Below, piece after piece: positions 33,779 to 41,524 of a stretch of DNA of 41,524 bases. The notes under the pieces are model-generated. The model was not told the DNA's origin, made no database searches, and was given only the letters and a program-made list of their open reading frames with translations. Made by a program: the position numbers and the translations under genes. Each line of letters begins with the position of its first letter. The stretch's first letter is position 1. Source of the DNA: Candidatus Hopanoidivorans cymbastelae (lineage in GTDB: Bacteria; Actinomycetota; Acidimicrobiia; Acidimicrobiales; Hopanoidiivorantaceae); NCBI GenBank assembly GCA_028283145.1, contig JAPYNY010000014.1, positions 1 to 41,524 on the forward strand. Direction: 5' to 3'.

Positions 33779-34783
33779 TTATCTAGCGCCCAGCTCAGGT
33801 TCTAGCAGTTCGCCAGCTAGCAGAGCTGCTCCGACAGCACCTGAGTTCTCGCCATAACTAGCTAGTTCAATTCTCAGCTTTTGACGCACATCGTGGCTGG
33901 TATAAAGCCTCCGATAAGAACTACGCACACCGGCTAGGAAATCATCTCCCATATCGCTCAATCCACCTCCCAGAATCACCAGTTCAGGGTCGACCAATGT
34001 GACTATATTGTTCAGCCCCACAGCAATCCAGTCATACAGTCGGTCAAAGACAGCTTGAGCAGTAGGATCTCCTTTGGCTAGAGCAGCGGTTACATGCTCG
34101 CCTCGGATGGCTTCAACGTTGCCACCAGCGAGCTCTAGAATAGCACTGGAGGAATCGGAGCCCACAGCTTCCTGTGCGTACCTTCCCAAAGCGGTGCCTG
34201 AAGCAAATAGTTCCCAACAACCTTTCCTGCCACACTGACAGGCAGGCCCGGTCGGTTCCACAGTCATATGCCCTGGTTCTGTTCCGAATCCGTGCACTCC
34301 TCTGCATAACCTGCCGTCTATCACAAGAGCCCCTCCAATGCCTGTGCCAAAACCTAAAAACACCACATTGCTGGCCTGGGCGCCAACCCCCAATTTAGCT
34401 TCTGCCCAGGCTGCGGCAGCGGCATCATTTTCCACTGCTATAGGACAGGTGAGTTTCTCCTCAAGCTTTTGTCTGAGAGGAAAATTGTTGATGGATGCGA
34501 TATTGGGCGAGTGCATCACAACTCCGTCCATCTGCACAAAGCCGGCACAACCAACACCAACAGCATCAAGAGTTATACCTAGACCGCTGGCTTGATCATC
34601 AGCTATTTGAGAGATTGCTTCGACCAACTCCTGTGCACCCCGAGGCCGTAGTTGTTGGGTTTGGCTTAGCACTCGGCAACTGAGTGGGTTCAGCAACTGC
34701 ACAACTGTGCTTCTGATAGATGTCCCCCCGATATCAGCGCCTAGCAGGGTTGCAACTGATTTATTTGGCTTGGCAGCCCCCAT
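33779..34783 (-). CDS. glk: ROK-family glucokinase
   Basis: The 334-residue protein has the ROK hallmarks: LLGADIGGTSIRSTV for ATP binding, VENDAAAAAWAEAKLG with the catalytic Asp, GFGTGIGGALVIDG, EPGHMTV, and the zinc motif CQCGRKGCWE. It should phosphorylate glucose to glucose 6-phosphate, and actinobacterial relatives supply most glucokinase activity. I chose ATG at 34783; a TTG two codons upstream is the alternative. The SRPBCC gene is 21 bases upstream. Substrate choice among sugars is not certain from sequence. Confidence 0.9.
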   Translation of the reverse strand: MGAAKPNKSVATLLGADIGGTSIRSTVVQLLNPLSCRVLSQTQQLRPRGAQELVEAISQIADDQASGLGITLDAVGVGCAGFVQMDGVVMHSPNIASINNFPLRQKLEEKLTCPIAVENDAAAAAWAEAKLGVGAQASNVVFLGFGTGIGGALVIDGRLCRGVHGFGTEPGHMTVEPTGPACQCGRKGCWELFASGTALGRYAQEAVGSDSSSAILELAGGNVEAIRGEHVTAALAKGDPTAQAVFDRLYDWIAVGLNNIVTLVDPELVILGGGLSDMGDDFLAGVRSSYRRLYTSHDVRQKLRIELASYGENSGAVGAALLAGELLEPELGAR

Positions 34784-34804
34784 AGGCAATTCAAAACAGC
34801 AAGA

Positions 34805-35272
34805 CTAGATCTGAGCTTCAAGCATGGCTATCTGTTCGGCCCTGTTTCTGACTCCGTCAATGGCAGAGTTGATGATTCGTTGCTCTGCTCTGCGGGTGAC
34901 AAAACCTGGCATTTTGGTGAGCATATCCACCTCCAAGCGAAAGTGAAGGTCGGTGGCGCTGGGGTCGGACGGCACAGGTATAAACCGATATTCACCATCC
35001 AGCCGGCGCAACAAGGTGCCCTCCATCAAGCGCCAGGCGACACGCAGGGGATTAGAGCCATAGTAGTAGTCCAAGGTATAGCTGACACTGCGACCCATAG
35101 CCCCAACCCTGAAGAAGACTCTGCTAGGCAGACCTTCGTCACCTCTGGCTAGAATCTTGACTTCTTTGATTTCGCAAATCCATTGCGGATATCGCTCAAC
35201 TTCTGTGATAACTTCAAGGCAAACTTGGGGTGAAGCAGCTACGGCAATGGAATGGCTGGCACTTTGGGTCAT
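34805..35272 (-). CDS. SRPBCC/polyketide-cyclase-like small protein
   Basis: The 155-residue protein fits the START/SRPBCC fold: an N-terminal strand with HSIAVAASPQVCLEVITEVERYPQW (in two conserved blocks), VFFRVGAMGRSVSYTLDYYY, then a long C-terminal helix (about 120-155). Proteins of this group bind hydrophobic ligands in a deep cavity, and members lie near pimB-type glycosyltransferases in Actinobacteria. A role in lipid handling is therefore plausible but not shown. It has no signal peptide, so it is probably cytoplasmic. Confidence 0.85.
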   Translation of the reverse strand: MTQSASHSIAVAASPQVCLEVITEVERYPQWICEIKEVKILARGDEGLPSRVFFRVGAMGRSVSYTLDYYYGSNPLRVAWRLMEGTLLRRLDGEYRFIPVPSDPSATDLHFRLEVDMLTKMPGFVTRRAEQRIINSAIDGVRNRAEQIAMLEAQI

Positions 35273-35305
35273 TAAAATTTAGCCTACCAAGTTCCAAGAC
35301 AGCAG

Positions 35306-36475
35306 CTACAAACTGAGAGCCTCGGCTAGTTGCTTGGCCAACAGATCATAAGAGAACTGGCTGGTGGCTCTAAGGTGTGCCGATTCTCCCATTTGCTGAC
35401 GTAAAAACATATTGTCAGCCAACTGCGCTAAAGCCTTTTGAGCTGGTGCTCTTTGATTCAGCTTGGACTTGGGTGCAAAGTTTGTTTCCATTCTGAACCT
35501 TTGCCGCCAGAAACCAGGAGTCGACACAACCAAACCTGATTTTCCATGCTCTACAGCTTCAGCCGCTCCCCCACTGAGCCCGGCAATCTGCGGCAAGCCA
35601 GTGGCAGCCGCCTCCAAAAAAACTACTCCAAAACCTTCCTGTTCTAAACCTCCCCAGCGCTGCCGGCAAAGCATAGCAAAGATATCGGCAGCTCCATAGA
35701 GTGAAGGCAGGTCTTCATCTGGCACTCGGCCTAAAAATCGCACTGGAACTTGGACACCCCTAGCTAAGCTTTTCAGTCTGGGCAAATCCCGTCCAGTTCC
35801 TGCAATTGCCAATTCCAACTCAGGGTGGCTTTGATAGACGCGGTCGGCTATGATGATCAGGTCATCCATGCCTTTGCGGGGCACCAGCCTGCTCACGCTC
35901 AACAACACAAGTGAATTTCTAGATAAGCCAAAAAGTTTTCGGGTCGCTGTTCGCTCTTCAGGCGTGTGTGGCCTGAAGCGTTCGGTATCCACGCCGGGAG
36001 GGACGTAGTGGGTCATGTTTTGAAGACGCTGGTCGCAGGCAATTTTAGTGGCCCATTGGCTAGCAGAAATAATGACTTGCGCATGTTTTAGTACACGATG
36101 CATGACTTGGCGCATGATGGGCAGTTGTGATGGTATGGTGGCTTCAGCACCGTGCAAAACAACTCCGTAAGGCTTGATTAGCTGCTTGCCAAGCAAACCC
36201 AACGGCAGGGCCGGGTCGATCAAGACCAGATCTGGGTCGGTCTGAGCCAAGTGGGCGTTGATACGATTTTTAAGCTGTGGAGTTGGCAATAGAAATTTGT
36301 CGGGCACTCTGGTTATGTGATAAGGCTCTGCGCGATCAAAGCTTTGTGAGCCCGGATGGTCCCGTGTGAAGACTGAAACTTTGTCAGGAGGGAGTCGGCG
36401 CCAAAGTTCCCATAGGTAGATTTGAATCCCTCCTATTTTGGGAGGATAATCGTTGGTCAGCAGCAGGCATTTCAC
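35306..36475 (-). CDS. pimB: GT4 mannosyltransferase, PimB-like
   Basis: The 389-residue enzyme begins MKCLLLTNDYPPKIGGIQIYL, the PimB signature, then has VVLHGAEATIPSQLP, YVPPGVDTERFRPHT, VSRLVPRKGMDDLI, FLGRVPDEDLPSLYGAAD and the donor-site EGFGVVFLEAAATGLPQIAG. It probably adds the second mannose to PI-mannoside from GDP-mannose at the inner membrane face. The C-terminal region has an insert near residues 330-350 (rich in Arg, Lys, Phe and Asn) where relatives have a short loop. The start is GTG, overlapping the queG stop as GTGA. Distinguishing PimB from other GT4 mannosyltransferases needs comparison. Confidence 0.85.
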   Translation of the reverse strand: MKCLLLTNDYPPKIGGIQIYLWELWRRLPPDKVSVFTRDHPGSQSFDRAEPYHITRVPDKFLLPTPQLKNRINAHLAQTDPDLVLIDPALPLGLLGKQLIKPYGVVLHGAEATIPSQLPIMRQVMHRVLKHAQVIISASQWATKIACDQRLQNMTHYVPPGVDTERFRPHTPEERTATRKLFGLSRNSLVLLSVSRLVPRKGMDDLIIIADRVYQSHPELELAIAGTGRDLPRLKSLARGVQVPVRFLGRVPDEDLPSLYGAADIFAMLCRQRWGGLEQEGFGVVFLEAAATGLPQIAGLSGGAAEAVEHGKSGLVVSTPGFWRQRFRMETNFAPKSKLNQRAPAQKALAQLADNMFLRQQMGESAHLRATSQFSYDLLAKQLAEALSL

Positions 36476-37671
36476 TTTGCTGAAGTTCTGACTTCCACCG
36501 GCAGCCTGGCTTCTTCGCGGACTCTAGCATCACAATCATATTGAGCTGATAAAGCTAGATTATCTAAGCCCATTCTACGAGCTGCCCATACAGCGTGAGC
36601 TCTAACGATTGGGTCAGTATCGCGTAAAGCTGCCGCCAGCGTTGTTCGGGTGGCCCAAGATTTGGGATTTCCTGTGTTGCCCAGCACCACTAGAGCGTTG
36701 CGCCTAAGGTAACGAGGCTGGCGCTTGGCTATATAAAAGCGGCCGTATCGTCTGAGCAGTTCTTCATCGGTGGATATCAACAGCGACAAGATTTCAACCC
36801 GATCCAATACAGTGTCTTCACCAGTAGAGCTTTCGCCGGTAGCGCCCCCGCCAGAAATAGCGCCTTCACCAGCAGCAACCTCGAATTGGTTCTTGTTCCG
36901 CAGCCCTGTTGCCGACTTTCCGACCGGACAAGCAGTCTGACAACTATCACAACCATAGAAGCGGTTGCCAAGCGCTGCCCGGTGCTGCCTTGGGAAAATC
37001 CCCCCCTGCTGCAACAGCCATGCCAAGCACCGCCTAGCGTCTAGTTGTCCAGCTGTATCCAAAGCTCCTGTAGGACAAGCCCGTTGGCAGAGACTGCAAG
37101 TCCCGCACGATCTGTCAATGGGTTGCGAGTATGGCAGAGGCACATCAGTTATGACCGACCCTAAAACAAATTGGCTGCCACGCCTAGGAATCAGCAGGCA
37201 AGTGTTTTTTCCATACCAGCCCAGTCCTGCTCTGAAGGCAGCTTCCCTGTCCATTAGGGCGTTATCGTCAATGACAATTTTTGCCTGCCATCCATCAGCT
37301 TGCAGTTGGCGGGCAATGGCATCCAGCCCCAAACGCAGTTGTCCGTAGTAATCGCGCTGGGCGTAACTGGCTACCTGTCCGTAGATTTCAGTCGCTGTTG
37401 CCTGCTTTGGTGGGCTGGCGCTCTGATATGCCAGAGCCCCTACGATCAAAGTTCTGGCTTCCGCCAGGGTCGATTCAGGAGTGGTTGACCGATCAGGGTT
37501 GCGGAAGGTGAACTGCATACCACCAGAAAGTCCCTGCTGCTTGCGTGTGTGAAGAATGCCCTTGGCAGCTTCAAAAGGTTCAGCGCTAGCCACTCCCAGC
37601 GCATCTAGACCAGCCGACTTGCCCAGCTCACAAAGTTGAAGCACATAGCTCGTTGAAGCCATGGCCGTCAA
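36472..37671 (-). CDS. queG: Epoxyqueuosine reductase
   Basis: The 399-residue protein has the QueG pattern: an N-terminal cobalamin-binding domain (LGVASAEPF, YAQRDYYGQLRLGLDAIARQL, WYGKNTCLLIPRRGS), then two [4Fe-4S] clusters in CGTCSLCQRACPTGAL and CDSCQTACPVGK with an extra Cys in RRCLAW. HEAT-like repeats lie near the end (LAAALRDTDPIVRAHAVWAARR). It reduces epoxyqueuosine in tRNA to queuosine using cobalamin. An Ala/Gly/Ser-rich insert (about 278-293) precedes the HEAT part. The start is TTG at 37671, overlapping the NYN gene stop as TTGA; an ATG three codons later is possible. Confidence 0.94.
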   Translation of the reverse strand: MTAMASTSYVLQLCELGKSAGLDALGVASAEPFEAAKGILHTRKQQGLSGGMQFTFRNPDRSTTPESTLAEARTLIVGALAYQSASPPKQATATEIYGQVASYAQRDYYGQLRLGLDAIARQLQADGWQAKIVIDDNALMDREAAFRAGLGWYGKNTCLLIPRRGSQFVLGSVITDVPLPYSQPIDRSCGTCSLCQRACPTGALDTAGQLDARRCLAWLLQQGGIFPRQHRAALGNRFYGCDSCQTACPVGKSATGLRNKNQFEVAAGEGAISGGGATGESSTGEDTVLDRVEILSLLISTDEELLRRYGRFYIAKRQPRYLRRNALVVLGNTGNPKSWATRTTLAAALRDTDPIVRAHAVWAARRMGLDNLALSAQYDCDARVREEARLPVEVRTSAK

Positions 37672-39227
37672 TGTTTTTGCTGAAAGATACGCAAAAGCTG
37701 AGTAACTGACATAATCGTGGCTCCATGTTCCTTGCAGCGATTTCGCAATTCGTTGTCATCGGTAACCACCACGATTGCCTTGGTTGCGGGATATTGCTGA
37801 ATTCTGTCCACAATTTCATCATCAGCAATAGCACCATTTTTCGTGAAGATCACCTGAACACCGCTTTGAGGCGGGTAGGAAGTGGCAGGGGCTGGATATT
37901 TGCCGTCAAAAATTATGCTGATTCTCTCTAATTTGTAGCTTTTGTAAGCTGCGAAAGCTTGCAGGCAGTTGTCAATCAATCGGTTTCTGAAAACTTCCAA
38001 ACCTGTTTGGTGGGCAGAATCGCTGGATTTTGATCTTTGTTCTCCATTTTCAAAATGTGCGTGCAAATCTTGAGTTTCCTCCTGCCAGCCGCAATAGATG
38101 AAGTTGTAGCCATCAATGATCACAATGGTGGTTTGATGCATGTAGTGAAAGGCTGAGGTCTCGCTGAAAGAGCCTGTGCCTTTTGGCGGCGCAATGGGAT
38201 GGCGAGGTTCGCTGCTGGCGTTGTCAATTATCGGGTGATTTTTGCGCTTGTAGCCGGTGCGTTTTTTCTTGGGCTTGGGCGGTGGCTTGGACTGTTGCTC
38301 TTCAGTCAACTGGCGCACCTGTTTTTCTAGCCGTTGAATATTTTGCTGTTTTTCAGTCAAATCTTTTTGAAGTTTTTCATGACGACGACGAATGCTCGTA
38401 AGTTCATCTGTTTTGGTATTTAGATCTTCGCGAAGCTGTTTCATCAACTCCTCGGCATCGGCAAACTGGTCGGTTAATTTTCTGACTTGGCTGTCAGCCA
38501 TCCGCTTGCCCGATTGCTCTTCTTTGAGCTTCAGTCTCAACTTCTCAATTTCTTTTTTGGTTTTGGTTTCCTTGTCTTTGGTTTTTTGCGGGCTATTTTT
38601 GACATTTTGGATTTCGTTTCTTTGCCGAGTGCTGGTTTCTTCCAACAGGCGTAACTCGCTGTGAAGAATAAGCAGACGGTCCAGCTCCTGCCGCCAACCA
38701 GGCGGACGCAATAACCAGAGGTTCACCAAAGCAGGATAGTGTTTTTCCAGTAACTCCTTGGAGTTGTGTTTTGGCTCGTGTTCTGGCTTGCTTGTCTTAG
38801 CGGAATTTCGGGTCTGTTCGTCCACAAAATTCACCAACATGGAGAGAAAATCAGAGTCTTCCTCAGTAAGTTTTTCATGCATCGATGCTCTCAGCTCGGC
38901 ATCTGAGTTAAGTGCACTGCGCATAATTTCCAAGCTTTGCTCTGGAATCTGCTGGAATTTTCTGAACGGAGCTATACGGCGCTCAACGTCTGGCGGCAAA
39001 TCAGCTTTCATGGCCAAGCTCCACAGGGCCGCTAAAACCTGCAGTTCTTCCTCAGGAAAATCTGACAGGCAGTTGGCATCTTCATTGGAGTTGCCCGTCT
39101 CGCTTAGATCTCCTCCAGTTGAATTTTTGGATGATTTTTGTTCTTTCAGGTCTGTTTTGTTGGTTTTTTTGAATTCTTGGCTTTCAGTTGCTGTTGTATC
39201 TTGGCTTTTTTGGGTTCGTTCTGACAT
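37668..39227 (-). CDS. NYN/PIN-domain protein with a long coiled coil
   Basis: The 519-residue protein has a charged N-terminus (1-50), a conserved helical domain (about 60-190, LPPDVERRIAPFRKF and LWLLRPPGWRQELDRLL), a coiled coil (about 186-312, rich in Glu, Lys and Gln heptads), a basic linker (KPPPKPKKKRTGYKRK-like) and a C-terminal YacP-type NYN domain. The NYN acidic site is visible: Asp372 in IDGYNFIY, Asp441 in IIFDGK, Asp469/Asp470 in ADDEIVDRI and Asp490/Asp491 in VTDDNELR. Such domains are usually RNases; YacP/Rae1 cuts mRNA on the ribosome. The helical domain resembles that of actinobacterial NYN proteins. AAGGAGGT lies upstream at 39233-39240 and fixes the start. Confidence 0.85.
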   Translation of the reverse strand: MSERTQKSQDTTATESQEFKKTNKTDLKEQKSSKNSTGGDLSETGNSNEDANCLSDFPEEELQVLAALWSLAMKADLPPDVERRIAPFRKFQQIPEQSLEIMRSALNSDAELRASMHEKLTEEDSDFLSMLVNFVDEQTRNSAKTSKPEHEPKHNSKELLEKHYPALVNLWLLRPPGWRQELDRLLILHSELRLLEETSTRQRNEIQNVKNSPQKTKDKETKTKKEIEKLRLKLKEEQSGKRMADSQVRKLTDQFADAEELMKQLREDLNTKTDELTSIRRRHEKLQKDLTEKQQNIQRLEKQVRQLTEEQQSKPPPKPKKKRTGYKRKNHPIIDNASSEPRHPIAPPKGTGSFSETSAFHYMHQTTIVIIDGYNFIYCGWQEETQDLHAHFENGEQRSKSSDSAHQTGLEVFRNRLIDNCLQAFAAYKSYKLERISIIFDGKYPAPATSYPPQSGVQVIFTKNGAIADDEIVDRIQQYPATKAIVVVTDDNELRNRCKEHGATIMSVTQLLRIFQQKH

Positions 39228-39275
39228 TTATTACCTCCTTGGAGTCGGTGTCTTGTTCTATTGGTGGTTTTGCTT

Positions 39276-40340
39276 TTAGGTTGTTTTGGAGAAATCCTGC
39301 CACTGCTCCAGCACCTTTAGTGCCTGACCTGAGTCAATGGAGGCTTCGGCAGCCTGCACGCCTTCAGCCAACTCTCCGACTTGGTCTGCTACAACTAGAG
39401 CAGCAGCAGCATTTAAAACTACAATACTTCGAGGCGCCCCTCTTTTACCAGTCAGGATGGAATAGGCAATTTTAGCATTGAACTCTGCATTTCCGCCCTT
39501 TAGCTCAGTCAGCGAATTGCCCTGCAGTCCAAAATTTCGAGGATCAATTTCATAGCGCCGCATGCGTCCCTGGCGGAGATGAAACACCAAGGACGGGCCA
39601 GTGATAGAAAGTTCATCCATGCCACTGTCGCCGAAGATCACCATGGCATGGCTGTGCCCCAGATTTTGCAGCACTTCAGCTAGTGGTTGAGCCATGCTGA
39701 GATTGCTGGTGCCCACAATCTGGCGTCTTACCTTGGCTGGATTTGCCAGAGGTCCCAAGAAATTGAATACACTGGCAATGCCAATTTCTTTTCTGGTTGG
39801 GCCCACAAAGCGCATAGCTGGGTGAAATCTGGGGGCAAAGCAAAACCCTATCCCCACCTCCTCAACACACTGGGCTACCTGCTTGGGTGTCATTTCCAGA
39901 TTGATGCCTAAACTTTCCACCAAGTCAGCTGAACCGCTAGTTGAGGAGACGGCACGATTGCCGTGCTTGCACACTTTGCCCCCTGCTCCGGCTACAACCA
40001 CAGCTGAAATCGTAGAGATGTTGAAAGTCTGCAGTCCGTCTCCTCCAGTGCCACAGGTATCAATCACATTTAAAGATTCTGAGTCCAATGGCACGAGTTC
40101 GGCAGCTTCCCACATGGCTTGCAAAAAGCCAGAGAGTTCGGCCGTGTTGGCTCCCTTGGAGCGCAAAGCTGTTAGAAAGGCTGAAATCTGGGCGGAGGTA
40201 GCTTGGCCCGCCAGCATTGTTTCCATCACCTGACAGGCGGTGGTTTTGCTCAAATTTTCACCAGCCAGCAACTGCTCCAGCACCTCTGGCCAACTGATTT
40301 TATGTGTCTGTGTTTCGACTTCTGCTAAGGCTTGGGGCAT
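39276..40340 (-). CDS. trpD: Anthranilate phosphoribosyltransferase
   Basis: The 354-residue TrpD has the PRPP-binding DTCGTGGDGLQTFNIST, KHGNRAVSSTSGSAD, FAPRFHPAMRFVGPTRKEIG, FNFLGPLANPA, and GMDELSITGPS. It joins anthranilate and PRPP, the second step of tryptophan synthesis. It stands alone here without other trp genes. The NYN gene starts 48 bases downstream on the same strand. N-terminal residues 1-20 are variable; the chosen ATG lies next to a -10-like hexamer and may be leaderless. Confidence 0.96.
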   Translation of the reverse strand: MPQALAEVETQTHKISWPEVLEQLLAGENLSKTTACQVMETMLAGQATSAQISAFLTALRSKGANTAELSGFLQAMWEAAELVPLDSESLNVIDTCGTGGDGLQTFNISTISAVVVAGAGGKVCKHGNRAVSSTSGSADLVESLGINLEMTPKQVAQCVEEVGIGFCFAPRFHPAMRFVGPTRKEIGIASVFNFLGPLANPAKVRRQIVGTSNLSMAQPLAEVLQNLGHSHAMVIFGDSGMDELSITGPSLVFHLRQGRMRRYEIDPRNFGLQGNSLTELKGGNAEFNAKIAYSILTGKRGAPRSIVVLNAAAALVVADQVGELAEGVQAAEASIDSGQALKVLEQWQDFSKTT

Positions 40341-40345
40341 ACTCT

Positions 40346-40351
40346 AAGTTA
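40346..40351 (-). promoter_or_regulatory. Possible -10 hexamer for a leaderless trpD transcript
   Basis: TAACTT on the minus strand ends 5 bases before the trpD ATG at 40340. The identical hexamer precedes alaC. No Shine-Dalgarno is visible in between. Confidence 0.45.
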
Positions 40352-40600
40352 ATTTTAGGGAATTTTGTATTTTGGTTGGGCGGTGGCGGGAGTGTGGTGT
40401 ACTTGCTGCGGGATGGGTTTTTATCTGTGGTTTTTCCTGTTTGTGAATTCGCTGATGTGTTTGGTGAGGTGTTTATGTCTTGTTTAGTGGGAGGGAGTCG
40501 TAGCAGGCATCGGTTATTAAACTAAGCCTAAAGCGTTTAGCAGCAATGTTCTTGGCCGGGCATTGTCGGCTAAAAAGCTCTTTAGTTTTCCTGCCTGCCA

Positions 40601-40627
40601 ACAGCTAGCAGTATTGCTGCTGTTTTT
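40601..40627 (+). terminator. Hairpin followed by five T residues
   Basis: ACAGCTAGCA, loop GTAT, then TGCTGCTGT pairs along 9 bp with one bulged T, and TTTTT follows on the plus strand. It has the form of an intrinsic terminator, but no plus-strand gene lies upstream, so it might end an unannotated RNA. Confidence 0.45.
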
Positions 40628-40936
40628 GGCCGCGTTGAACAGTTTCGGCCATGTCCGTCTCTCCGACAGCACCTTTTTGGGATGGAATTACAACTGGAAA
40701 ACGGACAAAAGCAACTAGCAGAGGCTTGCTCAACGCGCAATTACGAGCACTCCTTTGTGCCCTTAGGCAACCTCCCTTCTTGGGCTACTTCCCCCCTCTC
40801 GGGCAACCTCTCCAGCTTCCTAAGCGGTTTTGAGCTACTGAGGGAAGGGGTGGACTTAGCGAGTTTTAGCCCAACCGGGTATTGTGGCTAGGGGTTGGTT
40901 GCTATGTCGCGCTCACGTGAACTATGTGGCGGCGGG

Positions 40937-41524
40937 TTATGTCCAGGGGATGGTGGTGGGTGTTGGTGCGTTGTTGTAGATGAGGAGTGTGTCGCCGGGG
41001 TTGATGGTGTCGAACCAGGGGATGTCCAACGTTGCCAGTGGTTGCCTGTTTGGGAGGTTGTAGTTCCATTGTTGGGTTTGGGTGTTCCAGCGTAGTATCA
41101 GGGGGATGAGTTGTGTTTGGTCGCCTAGCAGGTTGGTGATCAGTTGTGGGGTTGCGCCGGTGTAGATTTGTTGTGAGTATCGGGGCGGTAGTGTGAGTGT
41201 GCCGGTGTTCGGCGGTGGGTTCAGTAGTGTGTTGGGGGTGTAGGTTACTCTTTGGGGGGCGGGTGAGTAGGCCATGATGATGTCGCCGTTGGTGAGGGTG
41301 TCCAGGCCTTGGCTGCCGCCGCGAGTTGTCCAGCCGGCCCAGGTTTGGGTTTGGGTGTTCCAGATCCATAGGCTGGTTATGGCATCGTCCAGGGCTTGCG
41401 CGAAGGCTTGGGGGGTGGTGCCTGTGGGTCCGTTGAACGGCAGCGTCACCCAGCCTGTTGGCAGGATCAGCTGTCCCGGCACTGAGCCTGGCAGGCCGCT
41501 TACTGCTAGTTGCTGCGGAGCGCA
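40937..41524 (-). CDS. Repeat-containing, probably secreted protein (N-terminus beyond the window)
   Basis: The frame is open from the right edge to TAA at 40937, giving 195 residues of C-terminus. Two repeats of about 85-90 residues can be aligned: each has LP, a helix-like stretch, WNTQTQxW, LxTLxxGDxxxxY and an AP-rich end (first about 20-100, second about 105-195). Similar Trp/GD repeats end surface or secreted proteins in Actinobacteria and Chloroflexota (recollection, not checked). The protein is rich in Thr, Asn, Gln, Pro and Trp, with almost no Lys or Cys, and base use differs from its neighbours (strongly A/C on the coding strand). Function unknown. Confidence 0.75.
   Translation of the reverse strand, partial: CAPQQLAVSGLPGSVPGQLILPTGWVTLPFNGPTGTTPQAFAQALDDAITSLWIWNTQTQTWAGWTTRGGSQGLDTLTNGDIIMAYSPAPQRVTYTPNTLLNPPPNTGTLTLPPRYSQQIYTGATPQLITNLLGDQTQLIPLILRWNTQTQQWNYNLPNRQPLATLDIPWFDTINPGDTLLIYNNAPTPTTIPWT

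Larger units (their letters stand above)
40341..40936. other. Gene-free stretch of about 600 bases with hairpins and short repeats
   Basis: I find no convincing protein gene here. Positions about 40370-40500 are rich in G and T on the plus strand, like the repeat protein gene to the right. Two small CTAAA/TTTAG hairpins (near 40520-40535 and 40570-40585) and a stronger hairpin with a T-run (40601-40627) follow. Positions 40761-40814 contain three copies of a roughly 18-nt unit with core GGC(A/T)AC(C/T)TC. I checked by eye for tmRNA, RNase P RNA and SRP RNA signatures and saw none. It may hold an unrecognised RNA or a decayed gene. The trpD promoter lies at its left end. Confidence 0.6.

Noticed and set aside
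35281..35286. TAGGCT as a -10 element for the SRPBCC gene
   Set aside because: It fits TANNNT, but the gap to pimB is only 33 bases and the genes are probably co-transcribed, so chance is likely.
40761..40814. Possible CRISPR-like repeats
   Set aside because: Units are only about 18 nt, directly adjacent without spacers, and imperfect.
40651..40833. 60-codon plus-strand frame in the gene-free region
   Set aside because: No Shine-Dalgarno, no recognisable motif and low-complexity composition caused by the 18-nt repeats.
40341..40936. tmRNA, RNase P RNA or SRP RNA
   Set aside because: None of the conserved core sequences was found on either strand by eye.
40902..41369. His/Pro/Arg-rich 155-codon minus-strand frame
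   Set aside because: It overlaps the repeat protein in another frame, and its composition is what a frame-shifted Thr/Pro/Asn gene would give.

Overview
The window looks like a chromosomal segment of an actinobacterium. The main evidence is gene order. On the minus strand, thrS - HIT - (membrane protein) - pgsA/patA - pimA - pdxS - pdxT - yebC - ruvC - ruvA - ruvB - ... - yajC - secD - secF - apt - rel - hisS - aspS is, from memory, close to the mycobacterial order. The phosphatidylinositol-mannoside genes (pimA, patA, pimB) and an MtrAB/LpqB-like two-component locus also point to Actinobacteria. Base composition is only moderate in G+C, and exported proteins carry Thr/Glu/Pro-rich linkers. 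That would suit an Acidimicrobiia-like lineage, but the lineage is an inference. I saw no rRNA, tRNA, CRISPR array, insertion sequence, phage gene or defence system.

Positions 1-25280 are a long minus-strand block, read right to left. It starts with a lone Rieske oxygenase, then thrS, a HIT hydrolase, a small membrane protein, a PgsA-PatA fusion, pimA, a degenerate M48-like membrane protein, the PLP synthase genes pdxS and pdxT, yebC, the Holliday-junction genes ruvCAB, the queuosine genes queA and tgt, the translocon genes yajC-secD-secF, apt, the stringent-response gene rel, hisS and aspS. It ends in a truncated cyclophilin lipoprotein at the left edge. Many neighbours overlap by 4 bases (ATGA, GTGA or TTGA), which suggests translational coupling in long operons.

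Positions 25385-29834 are on the plus strand: aroC, a small membrane protein, then an OmpR-type regulator, a histidine kinase and a GerMN lipoprotein in one overlapping operon. Positions 29910-36475 hold central metabolism and envelope genes: pfkA, glpK, an AlaC-type aminotransferase, a ROK glucokinase, a SRPBCC protein and pimB. Positions 36472-40340 hold queG, a coiled-coil NYN-domain protein and trpD. A stretch of about 600 bases without a convincing gene follows. The right edge has the C-terminus of a repeat-containing, probably secreted protein.

The most unusual points are these. (1) Tgt lacks the three zinc-ligand cysteines although queA and queG are present. (2) PgsA and PatA are fused in one polypeptide. 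(3) An M48-family protein has lost the HExxH site. (4) A perfect 12-bp inverted repeat sits in front of that gene. (5) In-frame tandem micro-duplications occur near the N-termini of three proteins. (6) Several genes have a TANNNT -10-like hexamer placed as for leaderless transcripts. (7) The gene-free region at 40341-40936 holds a hairpin with a T-run and short repeats. I do not see a clearly new multi-gene system. The best candidates for new biology are the fused or degenerate enzymes and the unexplained non-coding region.
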